The notes beneath the pieces were generated by a model. It was given only the letters and a program-made list of their open reading frames with translations, made no database searches and was not told where the DNA came from. Positions 1 to 7,048 of a stretch of 11,705 nucleotides of DNA are shown here, piece by piece. The position numbers and the translations under genes were made by a program. The stretch is from Clostridia bacterium (GTDB taxonomy: Bacteria > Bacillota > Clostridia > Oscillospirales > CAG-272). The stretch covers positions 1 to 11,705 of the forward strand of contig CAAEBS010000093.1 of assembly GCA_900754175.1 (NCBI GenBank). Reading direction: 5' to 3'. Each line of letters opens with the position of its first letter. Within the stretch, counting starts at the first letter, position 1.

Positions 1-12
1 GGGGGGGGGGGG
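1..12. other. 12-base poly-G run at the window edge
   Basis: Twelve consecutive G stand at the very start, inside what should be a MATE coding region. Such runs at contig ends are a known artefact of two-colour sequencing chemistry and of assembly ends. The frame downstream is normal from base 12 (GAC, Asp of GDSR). I infer that this is technical and not a biological homopolymer. Confidence 0.6.
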
Positions 13-872
13 ACAGCCGATACCCCTTCTTTGCCTTGGTCTTTTCCGGCGTCGCCAATGTCGGGCTCAATCTGTTTTTCGTAATCGTGTTCCGCATGGG
101 CGTGGCAGGCGTTGCCACTGCCACAGGCATTTCCAATATGCTCTCGGCGCTGATTGTATTGCGCCAGCTGATGAAAGAAAACCGGGCGTATCCGGAATCT
201 CCCAAGCTACGATTCTCTCTGAGGGACACAGGTGAGATTCTGAAAACCGGTATTCCGTCCGCCGTGCAGGGAGCGGTATTCTGCTTTGCCAATATTTTCG
301 TGCAGGCATCGGTCAACGGCTTTGGGGAAACGGCAATAGCCGGAAGCACCGTTGCCATGAACTTTGAGTATTTTACATACTATATAATCACCGCTTTCGG
401 GCAGACAGCAACGACCTTTACCGGGCAGAATCACGCCGCCGGGCAGAGAGAACGGTACCGGAAAATCCTTTGGCTCTGCCTTCTGCTGTCAACCGTCTGC
501 AGTTCGATCCCGATTTTCACCATCGTGCTGTTCCGGAGCTTCTTCTCCGGTCTGCTGACCCCCGACCCGGCAGTGATAGAAGGCGCCGGCGTGCGGATCC
601 TTTGCATCCTGCTTTTTGAGCCGATCTGCAACCTGTATGAAATTCCGGCAGGAGCGCTTCGTGGCAGCGGTCATGCGCTGTATCCGGCGCTCAGCACCAT
701 GATCGGCACCTGCGCTTTCCGGATTATCTGGATCTGCACCGTGTTCCGGGCAAATCCGACGCTACCCCTGCTGTATCATGCGTTTCCGCTTTCCTGGGTT
801 GTCACGATTCTGCTTGTCGGCGGCGGATTTCTGGTGATACGCTGTGCGGAAAAAGCAAGCGTGAAAAGGTAA
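3..872 (+). CDS. MATE family efflux transporter, C-terminal part (5' end outside window)
   Basis: This is the C-terminal two-thirds of a MATE-family multidrug/toxin exporter, an inner-membrane antiporter that uses a Na+ or H+ gradient. The reading frame is open from the window edge and begins in the conserved GDSR stretch that precedes the second helix bundle half, so roughly the first 130-150 residues are missing. Visible family marks are GVAGVATAT, the amphipathic start of the second half with GIPSAVQGAVF, and the GQNHAAGQRER stretch (usually GQNxGAG). About eight hydrophobic segments follow. A TTG at 36 could be read as a start, but family alignment runs through it, so the gene is a left-edge partial. 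The first three codons are all GGG inside a 12-G run and are probably not real. It ends at a TAA followed 50 bases later by a strong terminator. Substrate cannot be told from sequence. Confidence 0.9.
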   Translation, partial: GGGDSRYPFFALVFSGVANVGLNLFFVIVFRMGVAGVATATGISNMLSALIVLRQLMKENRAYPESPKLRFSLRDTGEILKTGIPSAVQGAVFCFANIFVQASVNGFGETAIAGSTVAMNFEYFTYYIITAFGQTATTFTGQNHAAGQRERYRKILWLCLLLSTVCSSIPIFTIVLFRSFFSGLLTPDPAVIEGAGVRILCILLFEPICNLYEIPAGALRGSGHALYPALSTMIGTCAFRIIWICTVFRANPTLPLLYHAFPLSWVVTILLVGGGFLVIRCAEKASVKR

Positions 873-922
873 GCCGATACCTCCAGATAGTCAACGGTTC
901 GTGCTCCGGATTTATCATAACG

Positions 923-962
923 ACAGCCACCCGACCTTTTCGGTCGGGTGGCTGTTCTGTTT
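923..962. terminator. Rho-independent terminator between converging MATE and LOG genes
   Basis: A perfect 14-bp stem (923-936 with 942-955) closes a 5-base loop (TTTTC). On the plus strand it is followed by a moderately T-rich tail (TCTGTTTATC), so it fits as the end of the MATE transcript. The minus-strand LOG gene ends at 992 and points at the same hairpin, though the tail on that side is poorer in T. Confidence 0.8.
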
Positions 963-991
963 ATCTATGCCGTCGGGTCGATAAACGGGGA

Positions 992-1528
992 TTATATGCT
1001 TTTCAAAATCCTTTTTATATCGTCGAGATTTTCGGCAAAACAGATTCCTTCCTGCCGCTCTTCGGAGGAAAGTCCCTTTTCAATCATGTGATTCAGAAGC
1101 GCTTTCAAACCATCGTAGTAACCGTTCAGATTATAGAGAATACAGGGCGCCTTCAAATGCTTCAAGGACACCTTTGACATGACCTCTGCAATTTCCTCCA
1201 ACGTGCCCGTGCCCCCGGGAAATGCAATAAAGGCATCGCCCAACTCTATCATTTTGTTTTTGCGCTCTGACATATCTTTGGTCACGATCAGTTTTGTCAA
1301 TCCGTCGTGCTGAAGTTCGTTTTCAATGAAGAACTGCGGTTCAACGCCCGTTACCTCTCCTCCGGCATTCAGAACGCTGTCAGCGATCGCCCCCATCAAT
1401 CCGGATTTTGAGCCACCGTAGACCAGTGCGTTTCCACTGGCACCTATCCATGTTCCAAGCTCCTCAACAGCCTTGCGCAATGCCGGATCGTTGCCTTCAC
1501 TCGCCCCGAGATAAACCGTAATATTCAT
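992..1528 (-). CDS. LOG family protein (TIGR00730-type nucleoside 5'-monophosphate phosphoribohydrolase)
   Basis: A 178-residue Rossmann-fold protein of the LOG / 'lysine decarboxylase-like' family. Characterised members hydrolyse the N-glycosidic bond of nucleoside 5'-monophosphates, releasing free base and ribose 5-phosphate; plant and some bacterial members activate cytokinins. The sequence shows the two family signatures: YGGSKSGLMG (residues 37-46, normally YGGGxxGLMG) and PGGTGTLEE (104-112), with the conserved MSERK stretch (86-90) that supplies the catalytic Arg. Length is usual for the family (about 175-195). The ATG at 1528 has AAAAGGAG nine bases upstream. It lies 91 bases after the EFR1 gene with no evident promoter of its own, so it is probably the last gene of that operon. 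Old annotations as lysine decarboxylase are wrong for this family. Its actual substrate in this organism is unknown. Confidence 0.88.
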   Translation of the reverse strand: MNITVYLGASEGNDPALRKAVEELGTWIGASGNALVYGGSKSGLMGAIADSVLNAGGEVTGVEPQFFIENELQHDGLTKLIVTKDMSERKNKMIELGDAFIAFPGGTGTLEEIAEVMSKVSLKHLKAPCILYNLNGYYDGLKALLNHMIEKGLSSEERQEGICFAENLDDIKRILKSI

Positions 1529-1597
1529 ATAAGTACACTCCTTTTATTTCTCAAATCGTTGTTGCCTTTTTCTCTCAAACGTCAGTAACACAATCCG

Positions 1598-1621
1598 AAA
1601 ATCCCCGGCAAACCGGATTTT
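1598..1621 (-). terminator. Possible weak hairpin between EFR1 and LOG genes
   Basis: On the minus strand AAAATCC pairs with GGATTTT (7 bp), with a GG/CC inner pair and a small bulge. The stem begins inside the EFR1 TAA stop codon and its own 3' arm ends in four T, with no further T run. It could be a partial terminator or attenuator that lowers expression of the LOG gene, or chance. Confidence 0.3.
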
Positions 1622-2363
1622 ACAGCTTGACATTCGGGTTTGTGTACTGTCCGTGCTTCTTGGTACGCTTGCCGTACTGAATCGCAAACTTCGGGCAACG
1701 GTGCAGACAGCCAAGGCACATCACACACTTGTCTTTTACCCAGACCGGACGCTTTTCCCGCATTTCGATTGCCTGAGCGGGGCATTTCCCTGCACACAGT
1801 CCGCAACCGATACAGCTATCCTCCACGTGAAAATGCGCCGTGCGCCGCACCTTTTTGTGATAGATCGGCTCGGCAATCCATTCGGTGATAAACGCCGGCG
1901 TGCGGGGAGACATATGCCTGTTGGTGCGGCGTTCGCCGACGCCGCAAATCACACCGTCAATCTCCGCTTCGGTTTTCTTTGTGTACTTTGCCACCTTTCC
2001 GGGAGTGGACAGGTCAAAAATCGGCGTCCACGTGTCCACCATGCGGACAGCATAATACGCATCTATTTTTCTCCCGTGAATCGCCTTGTTTGCCATAGCC
2101 CCCGAAGCGCCCGGCGTGGTGCCGTAGGTAGCAACGAAGTACAGATACTCCGTGCAAAAGGACGCTTTTGCAAGGAATTCTTTTACGATGCTCGGCAGCC
2201 CCCAATCATAGGTCGGGGCAATAATACCGATGGTATCATCGGAAAAATCATATTGGTCGTCCCGGATACAATCCACGACAGAGCGCATCTCCCGCCCGTC
2301 AGACTGTGTCAGACGGGTCGCAACATACTTGCAGTTTCCCGTGGCAGAAAAGAATAAAACCAC
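1620..2363 (-). CDS. EFR1 family ferredoxin (flavodoxin-like domain plus two 4Fe-4S clusters)
   Basis: A 247-residue cytoplasmic redox protein that joins an N-terminal flavodoxin-like domain to a C-terminal bacterial-type ferredoxin. The FMN phosphate-binding loop is SATGNCKYVA at residues 6-15, right at the N-terminus as in flavodoxins. Two CxxCxxCxxxCP motifs (Cys184/187/190/194 and Cys213/216/219/223) should each bind a 4Fe-4S cluster. This domain order defines the EFR1 (ectoine-unrelated 'ferrodoxin') group common in Clostridia, thought to shuttle low-potential electrons; partners are not known. The start is a GTG at 2363 with GGGAGG seven bases upstream; the FMN loop position shows nothing is missing. 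It begins 31 bases after the acetyltransferase stop, so the two are surely co-transcribed. The 3' end carries a basic tail (GKRTKKHG). Confidence 0.9.
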   Translation of the reverse strand: MVLFFSATGNCKYVATRLTQSDGREMRSVVDCIRDDQYDFSDDTIGIIAPTYDWGLPSIVKEFLAKASFCTEYLYFVATYGTTPGASGAMANKAIHGRKIDAYYAVRMVDTWTPIFDLSTPGKVAKYTKKTEAEIDGVICGVGERRTNRHMSPRTPAFITEWIAEPIYHKKVRRTAHFHVEDSCIGCGLCAGKCPAQAIEMREKRPVWVKDKCVMCLGCLHRCPKFAIQYGKRTKKHGQYTNPNVKL

Positions 2364-2394
2364 CTGTTTTCCTCCCTGAACTCCGATTTATCAA

Positions 2395-3144
2395 TTACTG
2401 CTTTGCCAACAGCTTCAAGAATCTCTTGTCGTTCATCTGCTCGTTCGTCAGATACACCCCATTGTAAAACAGAGCGTAGGTCGTGACGGGAGTGGGCACA
2501 TTCTGCGCTTCTTCTTTGCTCTGCAAATGGATCGCCCGGAACGGCACGCCGTTTTCCCTTGCCACTTCTTCTACAATCGGAACATATTTCGCATTGAACG
2601 GACATTGGCTGGTATAATATAAAACGTACCCTTTTTCCTCAATATGCGGGTGCTTGGCAGATTCTTTGAACGCAGGCAAAGAAGCGTCCTTCGCAAAGGG
2701 CAGATACCATAACTGAATCCCGTTGTCCGCCTCATCACAAACCGAAAATCCCTTATACCGCAGAAATTCAGGATCCGCCAGAAACGGCTTTTTCTTTTTG
2801 CAAGACAAAATACACAGTCCCTTTTTGCCCTTGCTCCTGCTGTCCTCTATGCAGGCATTCAACAGATCTGCCCCGTAGCCGTGCCCCTTGAAAGAACCGG
2901 CAACCCACAGACAGTCAATGTACATATAGCCGTCCGCAACAATCGGATTCCATGCGTTTTCAGCCGGTATGTACTCAATAAAGCACTTTCCCCGCTCCTT
3001 GCTTTTCAGGAAAACCAGTCCGTCCTCAAACCGCTCCCGCAGCCAATCCTTTTTGGAGGATACCTGAATATCCTTGTTGTTTGAAATGGCACAGCATATG
3101 TGTTCCCGGTCTATGTTCTCGCCTGTCACTCTGATATATTCCAT
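2395..3144 (-). CDS. GNAT family N-acetyltransferase with C-terminal YoaP-type thioredoxin-like domain
   Basis: A 249-residue two-domain protein resembling Bacillus YoaP. The N-terminal part is a GNAT acetyltransferase with the acetyl-CoA pyrophosphate loop GSFKGHGYGADLL (residues 83-95, R/Q-x-x-G-x-G/A pattern). The C-terminal part (about 172-249) is the YoaP-like domain, with YYTSQCPFNAKYV (Cys181 in a CPF motif where thioredoxins have CxxC) and PTPVTTY, which looks like the cis-Pro loop of a glutaredoxin-like fold. The acceptor substrate is unknown. I chose the ATG at 3144: GGAGG sits five bases upstream, and the relatives I know begin MEYIRVTxEN. The frame stays open to a TTG at 3225, but that would put the start inside a terminator and upstream of the promoter. 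It is the first gene of the operon with the EFR1 protein 31 bases downstream; Cys-rich redox partners side by side are suggestive. Confidence 0.85.
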   Translation of the reverse strand: MEYIRVTGENIDREHICCAISNNKDIQVSSKKDWLRERFEDGLVFLKSKERGKCFIEYIPAENAWNPIVADGYMYIDCLWVAGSFKGHGYGADLLNACIEDSRSKGKKGLCILSCKKKKPFLADPEFLRYKGFSVCDEADNGIQLWYLPFAKDASLPAFKESAKHPHIEEKGYVLYYTSQCPFNAKYVPIVEEVARENGVPFRAIHLQSKEEAQNVPTPVTTYALFYNGVYLTNEQMNDKRFLKLLAKQ

Positions 3145-3180
3145 ATAATCCTCCGTAGTTCCGAATCGTTCGATATCCTG

Positions 3181-3209
3181 ATTATACCACAAATTCTTAT
3201 CTTTTTCAA
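3181..3209 (-). promoter_or_regulatory. Extended -10 sigma-A promoter of the acetyltransferase-EFR1-LOG operon
   Basis: On the minus strand TTGAAA (3204-3209), a 17-base spacer and TATAAT (3181-3186), with TGG directly before the -10 box (extended -10). It lies about 37 bases upstream of the chosen ATG at 3144 and supports that start over the longer frame. Confidence 0.85.
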
Positions 3210-3260
3210 CATAAAAATAAGCCAAACACCCGGTTACAGGTGCTTGGCTATCTGTTTTTT
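3210..3260. terminator. Bidirectional terminator after the LacI-family regulator
   Basis: A 10-bp stem with one A/C mismatch (3221-3230 with 3239-3248) and an 8-base loop. On the minus strand it is followed by TTATTTTTAT, fitting the end of the GH116-regulator operon. On the plus strand it is followed by TATCTGTTTTTT. It isolates the downstream promoter at 3181-3209, whose -35 box lies in the T-tract. Confidence 0.75.
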
Positions 3261-3384
3261 ACTTACCGTATTGACGTAATGGACATACAGGTAAAGCGTT
3301 TCCTCAATCCCCCGCCTTTTTCAAGACGCTTTTCGAACGCCAGGAGAAAAGCCACCTCACTTCTTCACTTTTCACTCTTCAATA
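3261..3384. other. Intergenic stretch without a recognised element
   Basis: This is the 3' untranslated part of the regulator transcript, pyrimidine-rich on the plus strand. I see no open frame with a ribosome binding site and no convincing hairpin before the terminator at 3210-3260. Confidence 0.5.
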
Positions 3385-4308
3385 TTACTTATAACCATCC
3401 ACCAACGTATGCTCAATTTTGGGCGTAAATCGTTTTCCCAGAATATAATTGATACATTCTTTTGCTATCTGATCGGTGGAATAATCAACGGTCAGAACCT
3501 CAGTACGAAGATGCTTCAACAAGGAAATATTATCAAATCCCGCAATTTTTATATCCCTTGGATAGTTCAGATACTTCAATACCTGAATCGCATAGTAATC
3601 GGCAGAACAGATGATCCCGCCAAAATCCGATAAATCCTCAAGAGCCGTAACGATCCGGTATTTTCTCCCGAGAGAGGTAATTGCCTGAAGGAACCCCTCC
3701 AATCTGAGCCGTTGCGCATTGGTGGAATTGAGATCTTTCCGCAAAATCGGCGCATAATACAGGATATCGCCGGACGGAACCTTTCGGACAAGCCGTTCGG
3801 TCAGTTCACGCATGGCGGCAACGTCGTCTATTCCGACAAAAGGAAGGTCGGACATCTGGTTTCCGATCAGAACGATCGGCTTTTTCAAAGAGCGCAAATA
3901 ATTTGCATATTCCTCACTGTCACTTCCCGTCGAAAACAGTACGATGCCGTCCACACCGATATAATCAAAATATTCAAGCGCCGATCTCTCGCTTTTGGGA
4001 TCTTTTCCCGAAAACTGAAATATGACGGAGTATCCGACCTTCCTTGCCGCATTTACAAGACTCATCGCAAGTTTTGCAAAAAATTCATTGTAAATATCAA
4101 AGAGAACCACTCCGATAAGCATGGAGTTTTCCAGACCGGAATTCCGGGTATTGGGAACGTAATCGTATTCCCTGGCTACCGCAAGAATCTGTTTTCGGGT
4201 CTCGGGATTGATGCCCTGCCTGTTGTGGAGCGCACGATCGACCGTTCCCTGCGAAACTCCGCAAATTCTGGCAAGCTGAGTCGTGGTAATTTTTGAAAAC
4301 CGCCTCAT
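3385..4308 (-). CDS. LacI family transcriptional regulator
   Basis: A 307-residue sugar-responsive DNA-binding regulator, slightly shorter than the usual 330-340. The LacI helix-turn-helix is at residues 8-27 (TTTQLARICGVSQGTVDRAL), followed by the family's INPETRKQIL helix and the YDYVPN turn. A periplasmic-binding-protein-like sensor domain follows (IGVVLFDIYNEFF at 65-77; GVDGIVLFST at 118-127; IAGFDNISLLKHL at 255-267). The hinge after VPN (NTRNSGLENSM) is short and lacks the usual Ala-rich ARxL hinge helix, which may change how it bends its operator. Its ATG overlaps the GH116 stop as ATGA (4305-4308), with AAGGGAG about 11 bases upstream inside the glycosidase gene, so translation is likely coupled. 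It probably controls its own operon through the palindrome at 6883-6898. The effector is unknown, presumably a glycoside or its hydrolysis product. Confidence 0.9.
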   Translation of the reverse strand: MRRFSKITTTQLARICGVSQGTVDRALHNRQGINPETRKQILAVAREYDYVPNTRNSGLENSMLIGVVLFDIYNEFFAKLAMSLVNAARKVGYSVIFQFSGKDPKSERSALEYFDYIGVDGIVLFSTGSDSEEYANYLRSLKKPIVLIGNQMSDLPFVGIDDVAAMRELTERLVRKVPSGDILYYAPILRKDLNSTNAQRLRLEGFLQAITSLGRKYRIVTALEDLSDFGGIICSADYYAIQVLKYLNYPRDIKIAGFDNISLLKHLRTEVLTVDYSTDQIAKECINYILGKRFTPKIEHTLVDGYK

Positions 4309-6827
4309 TTCAGCAGTAACTCCCTTTTAATTTCGACGTTTGCAAACGATATTTTACCGTCCGATACTTTGAAAGCAATACTTTCCCCGTCCACCGTCAC
4401 GTCGGTAATATTTTCGGAACCCGGCACGGAAACGGCTTGAAGCACAAGAGGAGCGCCGAGTATTGAGACACGGAAATACGTATTGTCAAAGTCAACCGTT
4501 CCCCAGCTTTCACATACGCTGAACAGGTATTTTCCCTTATCGGTCACCGGTCTGAATCCGATGTGCCCCTCCGGCATATCAAACGTAAACCCGCAGTATA
4601 TCGGCATCAACGAATACGACGCCATCGAGCGTGCATAGTTGCTACCGCACTCGATCTCATTCCACGGATTGCGCTTTTCTCCGTCATATCTGTCACGGAC
4701 TGCCCGCACGATATTTTCCCCCTCGAAAATAAATCCCTGCGCTATCATAAGACCTGCCAAGGCATACTCAAATCCGGTCATAGTCTCCTCGCAGTAAGGG
4801 ATCGGTATGGCAGGAACCTCCGTACCGTCAGGATACGAGCAGATGACCGTTCCCTGCTCGTCGTCAAGCGAAAAATTACGCCACATATTCGTAACGGAGC
4901 GCATGGAACTTTTATAGTTGTTTTGATAAAGATTCCGCAAAGCGATTTTCTTCTTTTCCGGATCAAAAACACCGTTTGCCCCGATCAATGCCGCATGCCA
5001 ATCCGCAAGCATCTGATCTATCATGCAACCGTCCGCTACCTGATACTTGATCTCGCCCGCTTCCTCGTTCCAGTACGTGGATGCGACGTCAAACCAATCG
5101 ACCAGGGATTTGTCGGACAGGTCGATTTTCTGGAAAAAATAGCTTCCGTTGAACAGATGCTCATTCATCCACTGCCTGCCGTTGCAATAAAGCTTTGTAT
5201 ATAAATCGGCTCTTTTTTCGTCCCCAAGATACTTTGCCATTTCCGCTCCGCACTCAAGCGCAAGCAGGTAAAAACCCTGGAGCCACGAGCTGGGACCGAA
5301 AAGCTCCATATCCAGCGTGTGATGCTGGCGCCCCTCAAGAACACCGTCCTGATCGGCATCCCATTTGCACACATTTTCTTCAGACCACGCATATTCAAGC
5401 ATCCTGAAAATGTTTTCCGCATGATTCTTCAGCCATTCGTTGTCACCCGAAAATTTCCACTCACGATAGCACTTGATGACTTCTCCCATCTGACCGTCCA
5501 CACAAGCCAGCGGCGTATCCATTCCGTGTTTCAACGGAAGATTGACCCGAAAGCCGGTGGCTCCGCTGTCCTGGAGGGCGTATTTCATCGAAATTTCCCG
5601 AATGGATCGTTCGAGCTTCGGAAACAGATACGGCATGACGTACGCATAGTTCCAGACGTGCTGGCAGGTGCCGAAGCAGGAGCCTACCGTTTCACTGCAC
5701 CCCTCCCAGCCCCAGAACGAGCCGTCTTCAAGTCTCAGTGCGGTCGGGGTTTTGATGACCGAAAGGTTTGCCGAGATCGCATCCTTCACATATTCGGGCA
5801 GTGTGCATGACTGCAATTCATCGGAAAACAGCTTTGTCCTCTCATAAAGAGACATAAAATTTTCAATGGCATACCTGGCGCTTGAAAAAGAGTTCTCAAA
5901 CTGCGTTGCATAGTAATTTTTCCAGGTGTTGCCCTGTGCGTCGTCGTCCTGGCGTGGCTTCCAATAGTTGTATGCGACCGGGACGTTCCAGGCAATCACA
6001 AAACGAAGCTTTGCCTTGTTTTTCGCCGGAACCGTCACGTATGAAACGACCGTTCCGTGGTCGCCTTTGGACGGCTGCGGGTAGCTTCTCTGGGGCATCC
6101 TGTCAAGCTCCGAAAAATTTTTCCAGTAGGTCGTACAACCATCCTTCCATTTTCCCCGGTACCAGTATTCCTGAGCGATCGTGTCCTCGTTGTCGGTCAG
6201 AATACACAGATCCGAATAGCCGACCTCGGTATTCTCCATTCCGGCACTTCCCAGAAAAACACCGTTTAAGCCATTGAGAGATATTTTTTTATTCAGTGTA
6301 GACTTTGCAGGATTGCATACGGTACCCGCAATTGCAAATTGTACCGTCTTGTCCGATGTATTCTCAATTTCCCACTCAAAGAAAGCAACCGGAAGGCTGG
6401 AATTGAAATCGTCATGCAGAATAAGAGGATTCCATGCGCAAAGCCGGACGACAGCCGGGAAACCGGGATCCGAAAAAACAAGCTTTGCCACCGGAAATTC
6501 GCCGATAAACGTGACGTCAGAAAAGTGAGGAAAGCCCGCAAGCGAGTTTTCACGGGGTCCGTAGCCAAATCCGTAATGCCCCTTGCTTGCACAGGGCAGC
6601 CCCATAAGATCTTCATTGGTGTCGCCCTGTAAAACCTTTACGATACTCTGATCTCCGTCAACCGCTTTGATTGCAAAATGAGAATATCCGTTTCGTGCGC
6701 ATTTGTTCGGACGGTTAAATATTTCCCATTCATTCAGCGCCCCGTTGCCGGAAAGCCCGATACAGCCGGTGCCGATACCGCCAAGAGGAAAAGAAATATT
6801 CTTTGTTTTCGCCTTCTCATAAATCAT
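4305..6827 (-). CDS. GH116 family glycosyl hydrolase (GBA2/DUF608-type beta-glycosidase)
   Basis: An 840-residue intracellular glycoside hydrolase of CAZy family GH116, whose members include bacterial beta-glucosidase (TxGH116), archaeal beta-gluco/xylosidases and human GBA2; all are retaining beta-glycosidases. The N-terminal beta-sandwich begins FPLGGIGTGCIGLSGNG (13-29) and LNEWEIFNRP (31-40). The (alpha/alpha)6 catalytic part starts near 340. By family comparison Asp506 in HHTLDMELFG is the likely acid/base, and Glu681 before TMTG plus the NPWNEIECG stretch (720-728) match sugar-binding segments. The nucleophile is less clear: Glu375 (WEG) or Glu379 precede CQHVWNYA, where TxGH116-like enzymes have a YNTYDVHFYA-type stretch, so this is a divergent subgroup. 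There is no signal peptide. ATG at 6827 has GGAGG six bases upstream. Substrate cannot be fixed from sequence, and no transporter is adjacent. Confidence 0.92.
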   Translation of the reverse strand: MIYEKAKTKNISFPLGGIGTGCIGLSGNGALNEWEIFNRPNKCARNGYSHFAIKAVDGDQSIVKVLQGDTNEDLMGLPCASKGHYGFGYGPRENSLAGFPHFSDVTFIGEFPVAKLVFSDPGFPAVVRLCAWNPLILHDDFNSSLPVAFFEWEIENTSDKTVQFAIAGTVCNPAKSTLNKKISLNGLNGVFLGSAGMENTEVGYSDLCILTDNEDTIAQEYWYRGKWKDGCTTYWKNFSELDRMPQRSYPQPSKGDHGTVVSYVTVPAKNKAKLRFVIAWNVPVAYNYWKPRQDDDAQGNTWKNYYATQFENSFSSARYAIENFMSLYERTKLFSDELQSCTLPEYVKDAISANLSVIKTPTALRLEDGSFWGWEGCSETVGSCFGTCQHVWNYAYVMPYLFPKLERSIREISMKYALQDSGATGFRVNLPLKHGMDTPLACVDGQMGEVIKCYREWKFSGDNEWLKNHAENIFRMLEYAWSEENVCKWDADQDGVLEGRQHHTLDMELFGPSSWLQGFYLLALECGAEMAKYLGDEKRADLYTKLYCNGRQWMNEHLFNGSYFFQKIDLSDKSLVDWFDVASTYWNEEAGEIKYQVADGCMIDQMLADWHAALIGANGVFDPEKKKIALRNLYQNNYKSSMRSVTNMWRNFSLDDEQGTVICSYPDGTEVPAIPIPYCEETMTGFEYALAGLMIAQGFIFEGENIVRAVRDRYDGEKRNPWNEIECGSNYARSMASYSLMPIYCGFTFDMPEGHIGFRPVTDKGKYLFSVCESWGTVDFDNTYFRVSILGAPLVLQAVSVPGSENITDVTVDGESIAFKVSDGKISFANVEIKRELLLK

Positions 6828-6861
6828 AGCAAACCTCCGCTAAAATCTTTTTTATACTGTA

Positions 6862-6890
6862 ATTATACACCAACCTTATTTCCGTGTCAA
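6862..6890 (-). promoter_or_regulatory. Consensus sigma-A promoter of the GH116-LacI operon
   Basis: On the minus strand a perfect TTGACA (6885-6890), a 17-base spacer and a perfect TATAAT (6862-6867). The -10 box ends 34 bases upstream of the GH116 ATG. A promoter this close to consensus would be strongly active unless repressed, consistent with the co-transcribed LacI-family regulator. Confidence 0.9.
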
Positions 6891-6898
6891 TTTACACG
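6883..6898. promoter_or_regulatory. Candidate operator palindrome over the -35 box
   Basis: CGTGTCAATTTACACG is an inverted repeat with 5-bp arms (CGTGT/ACACG) and a symmetric AATT centre; only one pair in between breaks symmetry. It covers the whole -35 element of the GH116 promoter. LacI-family operators are typically 14-20-bp palindromes, often with a central CG, which this one lacks. That it binds the regulator at 3385-4308 is inferred. Confidence 0.55.
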
Positions 6899-6994
6899 AT
6901 ATAAAATTTTTTCAATATTCTTCACTTCTCTTACCGTGATATCTGAATTCCGTTGCGTATGTGCGCAAACACTGCCGGCGGTTTCCGTTTCACG

Positions 6995-7040
6995 AAAAAA
7001 TCGACCTCCGCTATCCGACAGCAGAAGGTCGATTCTTTTT
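6995..7040 (-). terminator. Terminator of the four-helix-bundle / Nudix / deaminase-remnant unit
   Basis: A 9-bp stem (6999-7007 with 7026-7034, AATCGACCT/AGGTCGATT) with an 18-base loop that can form a small inner GCT/AGC stem. On the minus strand it runs into TTTTTT (6995-7000), a typical Rho-independent terminator about 15 bases after the stop at 7049. The plus strand also has TTTTT (7036-7040), so it may act in both directions. Confidence 0.75.
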
Positions 7041-7048
7041 GTTATAAT

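Noticed and set aside
1653..2357. 234-residue plus-strand frame
   Set aside because: It is the antisense shadow of the EFR1 gene; no ribosome binding site and no family-like composition.
3145..3225. Longer acetyltransferase start at TTG 3225
   Set aside because: The extra 27 residues cover the -10 and -35 promoter boxes and the terminator stem; ATG 3144 has a GGAGG five bases upstream and matches the family N-terminus.
4563..5810. Long plus-strand frames inside the GH116 gene
   Set aside because: Antisense frames of a clear coding sequence, overlapping each other, without ribosome binding sites.
6841..7048. Riboswitch or leader RNA before the GH116 gene
   Set aside because: The promoter leaves only about 28 bases of leader; the only strong hairpin nearby is the terminator of the neighbouring unit.
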